From contig SAUG01000128.1 in NCBI GenBank assembly GCA_011316305.1, forward strand, positions 1 through 64,000: a stretch of 64,000 nt of DNA. The letters run 5' to 3'. The first letter of the stretch is position 1; the number at the start of each line of letters is the position of its first letter. Of the stretch, positions 36,333-48,869 are shown in pieces. This DNA is from Rusavskia elegans. Its lineage: Eukaryota > Ascomycota > Lecanoromycetes > Teloschistales > Teloschistaceae. The notes below the pieces were generated by a model. The model did not search any database and was not told the origin of the DNA. It saw only the letters and a list, made by a program, of their open reading frames with translations. Made by a program: the position numbers and the translations under genes.

Positions 36333-39300
36333 ATGGCTACCCAACAGCGGCCTCCCGCATCCCGCATGTCCGTCGGAGGAAACATCCTATCACGCATGCT
36401 TCAGCTGGAGAAGCAAAGCAAGGTATTCCTCCACCATCCTTGCCTGCTGTTGTCAACACTTCAGCAGACATCCGTTTGGCATCCGACTGCAATCATGCTG
36501 ACGGTCATCACCTTAGCAACACCGCAACTCATCGCCAAATCTTGCCCAGAATGGAAACAGCAATCCTCTCAACATAAACCCTTCCGTGGCCGCCATTCCT
36601 TCCGCTGTGTCCGCACCGTCCGTGAGACCTATCCCACAGAAAGCCCATGCACCAGTCTCGGCAGCTGCGGTAAGACAATCTCGATCGGTCCCCCCCGCTC
36701 CAGCTTCACATACGACGACCAGCCCGAATCAACGACCACAATCTCCGCCCAAGCCAGCCTCCCAACTTACGCAAGAGACCCCAAGCCATAGACCTTCTAC
36801 CATGGCAAGATCTCAGACAGTGCCAGCTTTGTCCATCGATGTCATAGCATCAGAAGCGAATAGGCCAAAAAGTGGTTCGAAAGCGGGGCCGGAAGGTGAT
36901 GATGAGTCTGTGATGTCGGAAATCTGCGTATCGCCCAGTTGGTCCGACTTCGGGGGTGCTAAGCGGAAGAAGGAGAAGAAACGATTTGAAAAGGAACGTA
37001 AGGAGGAAGAGAAGAAATTGAAGAAGGAAGAGGCCAAGCAAAAGGCGGCGGAACTAAAGGCTGGGAAACGACTCAGCAAAAGACCGCCACCCGCTGCCAT
37101 GGAGACTCAGAAGATGCCCTCGGCGTTGCGTAGGAACTCCATCATCTCTTACATCTCGTCACACTCATCCTCCGGAGAGAATTCAAGAAGCCACTCGCGT
37201 GACAGGAAGCGTTTGTCTGTTGCATCCATTGACTCGTCGAACGGCAACCAACGTTCCCAGTCTACTCCTGGTACCAGCACTGAGCTCCGGCCCGGCTCCT
37301 CAGAGGACTGGAAACCCGTTGTTAGTCCTGTGGCACCGCAGTTACCGAGATTGCCGCGTCTCGGATGGCATTCACGTAGCGGGTCGTCAGGGACCGACAA
37401 GTCTAGGTCATGGGGAAGTGACGACCAGTACGAGAAAGAGCTAGTAAACTTTGCGTACCAAATCCAGGCACCCGCCAAGCCCTCCGCTCTCAAAGACATC
37501 GTGCTGAGCGATGTGAAGGTCAATCAAGTATCTGTGCAACATCCTTCTCAACGGCAATCAGGAGCTTGGCCCATCACCCGGAGTCAAACAGATTCCGAGC
37601 TGGCCAGGATCAATGGCACCTTGAAGGTAAAGAATATGGAGCAGCGGCCACCCGGTCCCAACCGAGAAAGCTCGGGAGACAACACTGCAGCAAGCGTCCC
37701 GCTGGGCAACCGCAGTAGCCATCTCGATAAGAACGATACCAGATCCAAGAGTCGGGACCCATTGAATGAGATTCATAACACTGGACCTCGCCCTGAAGGT
37801 GATGAGTTCGGAAGGACGCCTGCGGCCAAGATGGTTGACAGACTTCGTGGATTGAACGCGCCAGCTGCACAAAAAAAACCAGGCTTCGACGGTAATAGCT
37901 ATGTCCACAAGCAACGGATGCATCAACAGCAACTTTCCATAGCCGGCTTTGAAGATGAGCAGGCGGTCCGGATTGCCAACGAGATGCGTGTTGAGGAAAA
38001 GTCTGCCCCCGAAGAAGTTCAAGAGGCTGCTCAAGACACCAAAGAGCCTGATGAAGCTGGCACTGTCCCACAGCGACAGCCAGAGCCCCCTAAACCCCAG
38101 CCTGAGACCCCTCAAAAATCTCCTCCAACATTGGAGACCAAGACCAAGCCTCAGGAACCAGCCCAACGTGCGAATCAAAACGGCCAAGGGATCAAGGAGT
38201 CCCGCAAGTCTACTGCTACTGCCCCATCACCCACCTCTCGCAATTCTACCATGGATAAGTTGCTGGGATTCAAACGTCGCCAAAGACCGGAACCTGCAAC
38301 GTTATCTCTGTCCGGCCATGCCGTAGCATTGGATAAGAAGGGTCCCAAATCCCCACCTCCACCTAAAGACACTGCACCGCCGCCAGTACCGCCTCCGAAG
38401 GGCAAGCTTGAATCGGTCAAGGCACAAAAAGCCATCGAGACGACATCGAAGGCCCAGCAAAACAGGATATCCGAATCAGTTGAAATCGTAGGGCCCCAGA
38501 AGAAGACAGAAGAGCCAAAGCCGGCGCCAACCCAAAGTCATTCCAGAACACGGACGTCGTCTTCGCAACTTTTGAACGAAGATCTAAATTTGTCTCGACC
38601 ACTACCTAGGTCCACCACCGCACCGGTACTGTCACCGGACATGAAGCTACCTTCAGCGTTGTCGGACAGATCCAGGGCTGAGTCCCCGTCCACCTCGGAG
38701 AGAAAGAGCGTAACATTTGAGAGATCGGTCTCCGACTCTTTAGCCGAGACGGAAAAGCAAAACAAGGCTCTAGCAAAAGCATCCGAGATTGTCGTCGAAA
38801 CGGTCAGTCCTGAAGGCTTGGTCAGGACGACGTCGATCAAGCGGCCTCGATCAAACCCAAATCTACAGGTGGGAGCGACGAATGCACCTAATCTACAGTT
38901 GGCAGCATCGCAACCGCAGCTGCCATCTCTCGACTTCTTGCCGCAGCTCAAACACCAGCCGCTACCTAAACGTGACCCAAACCGTGCCAGCTTCATGGCA
39001 TCCCCCGATCGACCAGCATCCTCCCAATTCCCGGCTTCCTCATCAGTAGCACTGAAGCCAACGCCTAACCCCCTTGCCCCCCTTCCACTGTCATCCAGCT
39101 CCCCTAACCTGGCCAATGTTCCAGGCGCAATGCTGCGGCCCGAATCCTATGCCGGTCCTTCTTCGCCGGCCCCGATGACGCTCCAAAATTCGCCACACCA
39201 CGTTCGCCGTCGCACCATGTCGCCCAGCGCCGCTCTCTCCCGCACCAGCATCGCCGGCGCTCCCAATGTCTTCGGTCACACACCAACTCCCTCGGAATCG

Positions 39301-39591
39301 GTCAACGCGAAACCCATGGCGAAGCTCTTCGTCATCTGTTGCAAATGCAAGTATTGGCACGACTTGCCGTCTCATCTCTACGAAGCCATGTGCACCCCCA
39401 AGGACCTAACGCGGGATCCGGAAGGCAAGGGCGCAGGGCCAAAGGTGCTGGATGTGAAGGAAGGAAAGAAGAAGATGGCCGAGGCGACGTTGGAGACGAT
39501 GGTCAAGTGTCCTTGGTGCGAGCATTTCATGACGACGAGATGTTGTGCGGGGTGGACCGCGGTGTTGTATTTGCAGGAGAGACATCATTGA
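36333..39591 (+). CDS. Large disordered protein with C-terminal Cys cluster, 1054 aa
   Basis: Exons 36333-36422 and 36517-39591, with a 94-nt intron (branch GCTGAC, acceptor CCTTAG); 3165 nt closes in frame. The join gives RMLQLEKQSK|QHRNSSPNLA. The N-terminus (SVGGNILSRMLQLEKQSK) looks conserved. The middle 800 residues are low-complexity, rich in Ser, Pro, Lys and Gln, with a Lys/Glu-rich helix (about residues 155-200) and PxxP runs. The last 90 residues form a compact block, LFVICCKCKYWHDLP, then C, CPWC and RCCAGW, spaced like a zinc-binding fold. I do not know a named function. A scaffold role is only a guess from the layout. Confidence 0.85.
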
Positions 39592-39660
39592 AGAAGAAGG
39601 AGACAAGAAGAAGAAGGAGAAGGAGAAGAGAAAGAGAAGAAGAAGAAGGAGGAAGGGGGT
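39588..39660 (+). repeat. (GAA/GAG)n purine repeat after the stop codon
   Basis: Purine-only tract of AAGAAG and GAGAAG units starting just after the stop codon of the 1054-residue protein gene. Confidence 0.8.
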
Positions 39661-40197
39661 GTTGGCTGAATTACCTTTAGGAAAGGCGCGGGTTTCAAGC
39701 TTTTTCTGATCCACAACAGGCGTTCTGTGGACACTTGCATATTCAAGCATTGGAGCTAGTAGGAATAGGAGCTTGTATTGGCAAAAGGGAGGAAAGGAAA
39801 TCGGGGGCATCAAAGTGATAATTTGATGATATATTTATGGCGTTTCTTTTTTCTCTTTTTTTTCTTTTTGCCTCTTGCCTCTTGCATGTTTCCTTTTTCT
39901 TTTTCTTGCTGTTTAAACAATTATTTTATGAGATGGGCGAGGACTGGCGGGGCGATAGCGATAGAATTTTTCAACTAATGGATGAGGCCAAAGGGCTTGT
40001 ATGTTGTACATGCTATGCTCTTTCGTCTGGAAGTGTGTCTGTCTGTCGAGTGACTGTGTTTGTATTTGAGTAAAAATAAACGTGATTTTAATCATTTAAG
40101 ATGGAATATATCTTGCATATACTCCGTCCTTTTGATTTTCGCGGAAAGATTAAATGCATACCACTCATTCGCAGGATGGATGATGGACACCCATTTG

Positions 40198-40262
40198 TCC
40201 ATCTATCTATCCATCCATCCATCTGTCTATCTATCTATCTATCTATCTATCTATCCATCTAT
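40198..40262 (+). repeat. (ATCT/ATCC)n microsatellite
   Basis: About 16 tetranucleotide units, mostly ATCT with interspersed ATCC. Confidence 0.85.
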
Positions 40263-40389
40263 TACCTCAACATCTGTCAATATAAGTCGATAATTATCTT
40301 CCTCCGGTTTGGGGAAGAAAGGACGCTGTGCCTTGTTGCTGGGTGTGTATACTGATGGACTTTTCTCTTACTTGAGATGGGATAGGATG

Positions 40390-40438
40390 GGATCGATGCG
40401 ATGGATGCGATGGATGCGATGGATGCGATGGGATGGGA
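40390..40438 (+). repeat. (GATGGATGC)n short tandem repeat
   Basis: Repeated GATGCGATGG units, four to five copies, within a GGGATGGGAT context. Confidence 0.7.
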
Positions 40439-40737
40439 TACATAGTGGAATTATCATCTATAGTCATACCCGATGGTCGATTAGGATTAAGGCGGAGGAG
40501 GAGGAAACGTACTCGGCAGAGAGAAAAGAGTAGGAGATCGGTAGATGTAGGGGAGAGGGGGATGGTTGAAAATAAACAATCAGGGGACAATTTTTATGTT
40601 CATGTCCGTACGCCCATCCAATCCGATTTCCCCCCTTCACTTGTTACCCCATCGAACTACGCAGCAAACACCAGAGACATGTTCAGACTGTCTTCCTCGA
40701 AATACATATATATATCCTTCTACCCTGCATGAAAACC

Positions 40738-41917
40738 TCAACTATCAATCTCACTCTGAATCATCACCTTAATAGCCCCACTCTTCACATCCCCTGATGT
40801 CTCAAACGCCTTCACCGCATCCTCGATATCGAATCGATGCGTCACGAGCTGCTTCATATCGATCACCCCGTCCTGCACCAATCGTATCGCCCGCGGCCAT
40901 GTGTTGCAGTATCGATACTGGAACTGGAGATCGATTTCCTGCGTGCTGAGACGCATGAACGGAACACTCATGTTGGGTTTTCCAACACCAATGACGAAGA
41001 CTTTTCCGCCGAATTTAACGCTGTAGATGGCGTTGGCGACGGAGGATTCGACGCCCGTGCATTCGAGCGCGATGGCGGGTTTGATGCCGTTTGCGGCGGC
41101 GATGATTTCGTTGGCGCAGTCCGCTGGTTGGAGGGTGGTATTGACTTTGTAGGTTTTTGCGCGCGGGCACAATTTGGCGGCGTATTGGAGGCGGCCTTCG
41201 TCAACGTCGGTGATGACGATGGGGCAGGCGCCGGCGGCTTGGCAGCAGAGGAGGGTGATGAGGCCGATGGGGCCGGCGCCGCAGATGAGGACGCTGTCGC
41301 CGAGGGAGACGCCGGAGCGTTCCATGCCGGCGAGGGCGACGCTGAGGGGTTCGAGGAGGGCGCCGTTTTCGTAGGTCATGGAGCCGATTTTGTGGCACCA
41401 GATGGCCGGGTGGTTGACGTAGCGGCGGAGGAGGCCGTCTATGGGTGGGGTGGAGAGGAATTTCATCTTCTCGCAGCCGTTGTAGCGGCCTGTGAGGCAT
41501 TGTTCGCAGTTGTTGCAGATCAGGCCGGGTTCGATGGCGACGCGATCGCCGGGTTGGAGGTGTGTGACGGAGGGATGAGTAGCGAGGACGACACCAGCGG
41601 ATTCGTGGCCGAGGATGTGGTTATCGATGACGACCATGGGGCCAATGGCACCGGCATGCCAGAAGTGGATGTCAGATCTGAAAGAAGTTATCAGCCATTG
41701 AGATTGTCTGAGATTCCATTCTGAGGAATGGGTACCCGCAGATGCCGGTGCTCTTGATTGCGACAGTAACCCATCCTTCCGGGAGATCCTCACCCTTGCC
41801 CTTCTTGACACTGTCAAGGTTGGGTTTGGACTCTTCGACCCATAGCTTGTGTTCTGGATTGGTGAAGACCCCGACGTTTGGCTTGGAGATGGTCTCGACT
41901 GTGGTGGTAGACGACAT
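40738..41917 (-). CDS. ladA: L-arabinitol 4-dehydrogenase, 373 aa
   Basis: NAD-dependent zinc medium-chain dehydrogenase that oxidises L-arabinitol to L-xylulose in fungal L-arabinose catabolism. Exons 41917-41736 and 41677-40738, with a 58-nt intron; 1122 nt closes in frame. Zinc ligands: C60 (STGIC|G), H85-E86 (ILGHE), structural CNNCEQC...GC; Rossmann motif GAGPIGL. It has Met at position 75 (HAGAIGPM) and the [14 protein letters not shown]yr, the two positions reported to separate LadA from sorbitol dehydrogenase in Aspergillus niger, so sorbitol or xylitol dehydrogenase is less likely. The upstream frame has only TTG before ATG 41917. A 295-codon frame on the other strand is a shadow. 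Confidence 0.93.
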
Positions 41918-42580
41918 CTTGAGCGTAGTCCTCGACAATTGACGAATGCTCTATCGGAGAGGAGAGAAAGTGAGTCGGTAGAAGAGAAAGACGAGTGTCT
42001 ATGGGTGAACTATAGCAGGCGCAGTCAGTCGAGCTACCCCACAGTCGAAGGATTGGAGGGGTATGGGATACCAAGAGAGACCGTCTTGACTGTTGGCGCA
42101 CCAGTGAGGTCAATGGAAGAGGTAGGCGTCTGATGCAACGAGGTCATGTGGTTGCTACCACGAGTAACCAGCGATTGGAGAGTAAGGTACTGGAGAGTGT
42201 GTAAACAACGGTATGCGATTGAGTTTCTGTTGTCCCGAACATTTTTTGGTGTGACCCCACACGCGGGGCAATCGTTGTAGAAAAGAGAGCGCTAAAGGGT
42301 GTACAGTACAGGTGACGACGTGGCTTCACTCGATAGAGAAAAAGGAGAACGAAGACAATTACCTTGGTCTGCAAACGACGGCATGAAGAGCCTTGCATCT
42401 ACATGTCGACGCTACCAAGATGGGGTAGGCACAAGAAGTAAATAATGGTACTACTGATAAAGGGGCACGACCTGAAATTTGTATGTAGGTTGAATGACTT
42501 GATAGTGCAGTTCTATGAATGGGAAGAAAGATAAGTAACCTACCGTTGCATACTTACCTGCAGGACTCAGCCTGTAGCAT
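41918..42580. other. Promoter region of the L-arabinitol dehydrogenase gene
   Basis: No gene recognised. By eye I saw no GGCTAA (XlnR-type) box here, but the check was not exhaustive. Confidence 0.4.
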
Positions 42581-44026
42581 TCACGGCCAGATATCAGGTA
42601 GGTGGCTATGGACTAAGAAGCAGAGCCAGCAGACGAGATGAGGCCCTGACATGGGAACACAGTAGAGCTTATCCCGCTGACCAGCCGTCTGCCACTGCAC
42701 TCGCGTCACAAAGCGTTGTGGAATATTCAGCTGGCTCTTGAGTCTTTCAAAATCCAGGAAGTCTTTACTCCGTACTTCCTTGCTTGCATACAGCGTTGGC
42801 GAGACCATGGTAATACCGAATTCCCTCGTCTCGCCATCGGACATGCCGATGATGAAGTAGTCTCGATGCAGTGATCGGATCACCTCGATCCCTCGCTCGG
42901 CTTCGCTACCCTTGAGTATCAGATTCCTGGGGAGCGAGCCTGGTCGCGGATATGTTCGACGCACCCCGGCCTTGTCCATCTCTTCGTAAGCTATCGCGAG
43001 CCAAACATCCTCGTCCAGCTCCGGTTGGCTGCGCATAAATTCCGTTAGATCGACCTGTCCGACGACGAGATGCGATGGCTGTGCTGATGAGCCACGGATA
43101 TCCACCAGATCGGCTACAACCGAAAGGATTTCCAGTTTTTGGCTCCCGTTCGATACTGTCTCGACTTGGTAGGGGTGTCCCAGATGGCTTGAGTCTAGGA
43201 ACAGAACCTCATCAGGCGCAAGGTCCACCGGAAGCATGTCGTGCGAAGTCACTCGAATCGGATAACCGGGCAGCTGTAAATCAATGATACAGAAGGATCC
43301 AAAGAGATTCGGAACCACCTCGGCGAGCCGACGGAGAAGTCTTGATTCCACCTCATCGGTGCTGGTGGGATGGTGAATCTTCTCGTCGGCCAGGCTGAGG
43401 GCCGTCCGAGGCGTCATGGTTGTTGTCGATTGTGCATTGTAACCAAGGGTATCGTACTCTGAGGAACTTTCACTATGAGTAGTTGAAGCGGCTGATATAC
43501 GCTGGTGCCGCAAGGACTCCTGACCATGCGACCTTCGGACGCTACGAGAGTGGCGAAGGGCCGGTTGCTGGAGATTGTGGTGATCGTAGCTTTGGGCTCT
43601 CAAGGCAACATCGCTTTCGTGTCGACCTATCCTACTGCTGCGGGGAAAATTCGTGTTAAGCCTAGGCAACGAAGGCTTTGATGTGACTTGCTGCCGGTCT
43701 CTGGCGTTTCGTTCTCGAAGATTCTTAAGACTATAGCGTACCCACAGAGAGATAGGTGTGTCTTGCGAGATGCCTCGAGCCTCCGAGTCATCGATCTCTA
43801 TACCCAGGTCTGACGGGCTGGATGCGAAATCCGGCATGAGGGAGATTTTCGACACATTTGGCAGCTGTGGGGCAAAGGAGAACTTCCTCCTGATGTAGTG
43901 AGGCAATGGAAAGCCTCCTGGTGGTGGCAGTGGATCATAGCTGCCACGGGGACGGAGATGCTCAGCAACTTCCTTCAGATCGTTTGGGTTCTTGAGTAGC
44001 TTCTTAGTCATGCGTGAGCCTGGCAT
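42581..44026 (-). CDS. PAS-like domain protein, uncharacterised
   Basis: Single open frame. ATG at 44026 (MPGSRMTKKLLKNPND) is preferred because a conserved-looking block follows (LRPRGSYDPLPPPGGFPLP). An earlier in-frame ATG at 44125 is possible, and the frame beyond it has no ATG. The middle is Ser/Arg-rich and disordered. Near the centre LLRRLAEVVPNLFGSFCIID then YPIRVTSHDMLP and a later VVGQVDLTEFM resemble a PAS fold used by fungal signalling proteins. The C-terminal half ends LYCVPMSGPHLVCWLCFLV, which looks like a natural end. No kinase or DNA-binding domain is seen. Ligand and partner are unknown. Confidence 0.75.
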   Translation of the reverse strand: MPGSRMTKKLLKNPNDLKEVAEHLRPRGSYDPLPPPGGFPLPHYIRRKFSFAPQLPNVSKISLMPDFASSPSDLGIEIDDSEARGISQDTPISLWVRYSLKNLRERNARDRQQVTSKPSLPRLNTNFPRSSRIGRHESDVALRAQSYDHHNLQQPALRHSRSVRRSHGQESLRHQRISAASTTHSESSSEYDTLGYNAQSTTTMTPRTALSLADEKIHHPTSTDEVESRLLRRLAEVVPNLFGSFCIIDLQLPGYPIRVTSHDMLPVDLAPDEVLFLDSSHLGHPYQVETVSNGSQKLEILSVVADLVDIRGSSAQPSHLVVGQVDLTEFMRSQPELDEDVWLAIAYEEMDKAGVRRTYPRPGSLPRNLILKGSEAERGIEVIRSLHRDYFIIGMSDGETREFGITMVSPTLYASKEVRSKDFLDFERLKSQLNIPQRFVTRVQWQTAGQRDKLYCVPMSGPHLVCWLCFLVHSHLPDIWP

Positions 44027-45186
44027 GATGCCGTAAAGATTTGGAGTTTTCGATGTCGAGGGTGTTGCAAGGGATTTGAGAGGCTGCAAGGTCTCGATGA
44101 GTTGACTGGAAATACATATGGACATATGCTGAGATGACAGTAACAATGGCCTCGTTGCGCAAGGACAAAGCGATGGATAGGAAACATGACTGACAAAGCC
44201 GAGCCACGCGACTGGGTACAATGCAATGACAAGAGAAGAACAAAACCCTCAAGCAGATGTTATTGACCCTGGCCAGCCTAATAACACATGGGCACTGGAT
44301 AGCTGGGGATGTGGTTGCAACCCACGTGTAACCGACGCTCTGATAATCCTTAGTATCATCGCCTGAATCCCTGAATGCGACAGGGAATCCGTGGCATAGA
44401 CTGTAGGATGAATCTTGCGTGTGAGCATGTCGGATGCATAGTCATGGTGCATACCAACCACGGCACACGAACGAGAGGCAAACCCGTCGATCTCTCCTAT
44501 GATGTTATTATCACATACCTGATCATCTCCCCAAAGATTTGACTGTGCATCGGATTATTATATCCATGTGTAGCGAAAATTTACCGTGCGAAGTTCCTCA
44601 GAAGAGTTGGTGATGCGAAGACCAAAATCGTTGCGACACCTTCGCGGTCCCCCCAGTTTCATTCGAGGCAACAAAGAGAAACGCCCATGTAGAGCCTAGC
44701 GTCGGGTCATCTTCGGGATAGCCGACATCAAATTCGACGTCTTGGATGCCTCTTTGCCCAATACTCATTCATAGGAACAGCATAATGAGCAAGCTCGAGC
44801 TACTTCCCATAGTTGTTGGCATCGTGCTGAAGACTATATGTCGGCGCTTCCTCATGGTAGTCATTCCTTGCATTTGTACATTGATGCCTTCTCTTGGCCT
44901 TCTCCATACGCTTCAATTGCCGTACCGTCGTGTAAACGTCCCACCAGTCCCGTCAACAATTGGACGTGGCTGGACTCACAATGACCACGAGACTCAACAC
45001 CGTCCACAATACATGCTTCTACTTCCGAATTCCTGTAGATCCGGAAATGCTTCGGATCGTCAAGCAGATCCGACTGCATACTTCATTTGCCCTCCTGCTC
45101 GTATCCGCGGGCTTCCATGTTACCGATGGTAAAGATGCCCACCCGTATGGTGAAAGTCGACGTGTCAATCTCACAAGCATCTTTTC
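44027..45186. other. Intergenic spacer
   Basis: No gene recognised. A 128-codon plus-strand frame (44746-45132) has no domain. Confidence 0.45.
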
Positions 45187-48100
45187 TCAACTTCTACCAC
45201 GGCCCGCGAACAACCGAGCGACCCGTTCGAACATCTCCGAAACCGGAGGCATAGCGTAGGCTGGACCACAATCCAAGACTTCGGTCAACTTCTCTTGCGT
45301 AACAACCACAACATCGTCCTCCTCGATGCGGGGCTGCACGCTGAAAGCTGGGAGGTCTATTCCTAAATCATCGGTCGACTTCTGCCCTGCTCCTGTTGCC
45401 GCATCTTCGGGCCTTTTGGCTTCACCGTAGATACCTTCAAGTCCTCGTGGAGGTGTTGCTGGAGGCGTCGGTAATGCCATGCGGGCACTTGTTTTGGGAC
45501 GCCCGGGGGCAAAGGTCCGGAAATCAGCGGCTGCATCAACGATAAGGTATCCAGGACTCCCCTGCATTGGAGTCAGGATCGCCAGCGTCTCTTGCGTGAT
45601 CATAGATGCAAGTGGCACCGGCTCTGTCGGATCGAAAATGATGACCTGTGAGTGGTGGTTCGTTCGCATCTCCCTTGGATCTGGGTTCACGTATGGTAGG
45701 CCGATCGCAAATGTGCCTCGCGCAGGATCTAGAGCAAGATGCTTGGTTTGCGGCTTGAAGAGCATATCAGGATGTCGTTGAGGCGACAGCGTGTATGCAA
45801 AAGACAGCTCATGTGACACCACATTCCAAACGTTCAGATGATCAGAGAGGACGATCAAGAATCGGTCGATAAATCCAAGGCCAAACAAAGACCCTCTATA
45901 TGGGCCATACGGGCCCGTCGTAACCGTTCTAGCTTCAGGGTCGATAAAATGGATCGTCCAAGGTGAAGGTAAGGTTAGAGCAGCCGCTAAGCAAGAACCA
46001 TCGGAGGAATAAGCAAGTTTGGCTCCTGTGTACGGCTGCGATGACAAAGCCGAAGAATCCAATGGGATAGCGCTTCGACAAGTCCAGTTCACCAAACCTT
46101 GACCATGCTTATTTTTTACGGTCGAACTATGACGTTGACGAGTTGACGCCTTCCACGTTTTGACCACGCCATCTTCGCCGACTGTAGCAAAGCCACTAGT
46201 TGAAGGATCTGCAATGAGGTCGAGCACCCGGTTCTTACCAACTACCGTATTGATCTGGGACGCATGCGGGTCATCGACCCTGGAAACCAATGACCAGATT
46301 TTGGTGTCTTTATCCCATGACCAAAATTTCAAGTATATCTCTCGTCGGCCATGTTGCTCTTCTGTAGCTTGGTCGTCGCTGTAGCTATGAGCAGCAAGAT
46401 CTTGTTTCGGTGGCATCCACTCATCCACAGTAGCGAGCCATTGACCATCTTGACTCAGCCGAATGAGTACGACGTCTGGCTCTCGAATTGAATTTGATTC
46501 AGGTCCAACATTCAGATCGGTGGCTTTGGTCCTTGTCAAAGCTTGTCTTGACAGCTGTTGAGCAGAAGCAGTGTCAATTGTTTGCAGGAATGACGTAGGC
46601 TGAGGCACGGCTGAGGGTACTCGAGACGCCGTTATCGAAGGTACTGCACATAGGAGACCCAATGGGCCGTTGACAGCAGGGGGGTGCAATGACTGAGGCC
46701 GGGTCATGTTCTCATAGGAAGAATCCACGGTCGGTAAGTGTGGGAGCTTCAAGTGCCCTAAAGTATTTGCCTCTGGAAACTGAATCCCTGCTATACTGAA
46801 CGTTGGCTTGAGCTCTGCGGTCGACAGAATCATGGCAGAGTTGTCTGCAAGTCGGATGGCATAGCTAGAGCCCGCAGGTGATACAACTATTGATTCGATA
46901 GGGGCACCTAAATGGGGCAACGTAGTGATATGTCCAGTTTCGAGCTGCCAAAGCAGAAGGGTCGTTTCTAACCCACCAGATATGACATAATTGCCTATAT
47001 GGTCAGCAATTTACTTGTATCCTGTCGTATTGAAAGACCCTCACCATCGCGGGACCATTTAACCGAAAGCGCTGTATTCCTGTGCCAATGCTGTTTCCGG
47101 GACGTCAAATCAATGTTTGTGGCCCCTTTTGATGGCTTCTCTGTTCGAATGAGCTGTCTTAATAGATCATCGTAGATGTGCAGAGCCCCCTTCAAACCTC
47201 CAACGACGATGTCAGTTCTGGCAACCTCGAGATCCTTGCCGCTTGTACTTTTCTTCGGGCTTCGATCAGGTAGCACAGTTCGGACATCAATGCAGCTGAT
47301 CCATTCGGGGCACTCTACATCGCGCCATGTATAGTATATATTTTTGAGGTCAGGTTCATTGGGATGATTTGTGTGACCGAGAGTGAGGACTGAGCCAGAA
47401 GTTGCTATGATGATTCTGCCATGCTCAACGACCTTGAAGGCAGTGATTGGCTCCTGCGATTGACGGACGCACCAAACATTGCTACGATGCTCCCCGGATT
47501 CATTGTAGGTCTTCATGCCAATGTCTACCTTGAACCGATGGGCCCTGATTCTCCATGTATCCTGCTTCCGCAGACGATCAATGGTATAAGGACGATCAAT
47601 GGTATACACCATATCTGAAGAGTCATCCGAGTCGACAAGCTTAGTTGTTTGGAGACCATATATTGAACTTTTCGTGACCCAATACTGGACTTGTAATCCA
47701 GTCACAAAATTCCAGAGTTGTACTTGTCCAGACTCACACGAGATATAGACGAGATCCGTGTCAGTAGACGACATCACGAAACCAGACACTCGTTGATGAT
47801 GCATAGGCCGCAGCGCCCGCAATAAAAGGGATGTGGCCGTCGAGTATACATTGATGCTGGTTCTGAACGCGATAAGAAGGTATCTAGAGACCTGTCAGCA
47901 ACGGAGTTGCCCCAATGACAAGACGCCGAACCCACTCCTCGTTTGTAGAAAAAAGTGGATCGATGTCTCGCATCCTTCCTCCAATTGGCTTTGAGAAATA
48001 CCACTCATCAGGCTTTTGTCGGAGAAATTCTCCTCTGCCTTGATAGTTGTTCGATACAATCTTATTCTCTTTTGCATCTTTTGTGATTCTGATGGCATCT

Positions 48101-48552
48101 GGTCCAAATTTTTCAAGTCTCAAACGCTCTTCTTTAGAGATTCTTTTCTTGGGTTTGGTTTTGGAAGATCGCCCTGGTTTCGGAACGTCTCCAGCATCGG
48201 ATAATCGCTTTCGAGGTTCTTTCTTTGACTTAACAACTACATCCACGACGTCGACAGGCTGTATTGGGATTGTAGCGTCATCATCGCGAGATTCATTACT
48301 TTGTGCCCTGTCGTCCTTGGCTTTATCATGACGGCGTTCCCGCTTGGCAAGCCTCCTCGCCAGCTTCCTCGCTGCCCTAGCCTCTTTGGTTTCTCTCTCA
48401 GCGGGTGGATCTTCTGCAGCATCAATTGTCGACTGCTGAGCTCGCTCATCCTCACACTCCACTGTGGCTTGCGCCGAGTCTGCTCGAGGTTTTTTCGACC
48501 TGTGACTGCCATCATCCTCGAATTGGACGGCTCCAGGCTTTCGTTTTCCCAT
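45187..48552 (-). CDS. NAN1: WD40 t-UTP protein Nan1/Utp17 (WDR75 homologue), 1087 aa
   Basis: Nucleolar WD-repeat subunit of the t-UTP/UtpA part of the SSU processome, needed for pre-18S rRNA processing and linked to rDNA transcription in yeast. Exons 48552-47936, 47883-47045 and 46994-45187, with introns of 52 and 50 nt; 3264 nt closes in frame. Exon 1 is Lys/Arg-rich with a nucleolar-type basic region (residues 60-160), ending DIDPLFSTNEE|YLLIAFRTSINVYSTA. Exon 2 carries the first repeats. The second join gives WSRDG|NYVISGGLETTLLLWQ, a WD-repeat strand set, and a second propeller follows. The C-terminal tail is acidic. Its start faces the RPB10 start 317 bp away. Confidence 0.9.
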
Positions 48553-48869
48553 GGTGATGTTCGATCAATATACAAACTGCGTTACACAAATGGGATCGTA
48601 GCCCTCCACTCAGCAGCCAGTGTCCATCTTCTTGAGTGCTGAGAGAACTTCCTGAGCGATGCGCCAATAACCGTAGTCTCCATAGAAGGAAAATGTTCGA
48701 ATTGCGGGACGAAATTTTGATATTCATGCGGAAGGTTCCGCGATTCCTTTTCCACGTTCGAGGTCCAATAATAAATATCATTCTGCCTCCAGTTTACTAT
48801 CGACGCTACTTGGAAGCATATTAATTGATACAAAGCTCGAAGTCTAGATCGCGCAACACTCGACGCACC
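48553..48869. promoter_or_regulatory. Shared divergent promoter, NAN1 and RPB10
   Basis: 317 bp between two start codons pointing away from each other. It must hold both promoters. No TATA box is obvious. Confidence 0.6.

Larger units (their letters stand above)
39661..40737. other. Convergent intergenic spacer with simple repeats
   Basis: No gene recognised between two convergent genes. T-rich runs (39840-39910) and two microsatellites are listed separately. Confidence 0.5.

Noticed and set aside
37558..38187. 209-codon minus-strand open frame
   Set aside because: Shadow of the 1054-residue protein gene.
40837..41724. 295-codon plus-strand open frame
   Set aside because: Antisense shadow of L-arabinitol dehydrogenase caused by strong third-position bias.
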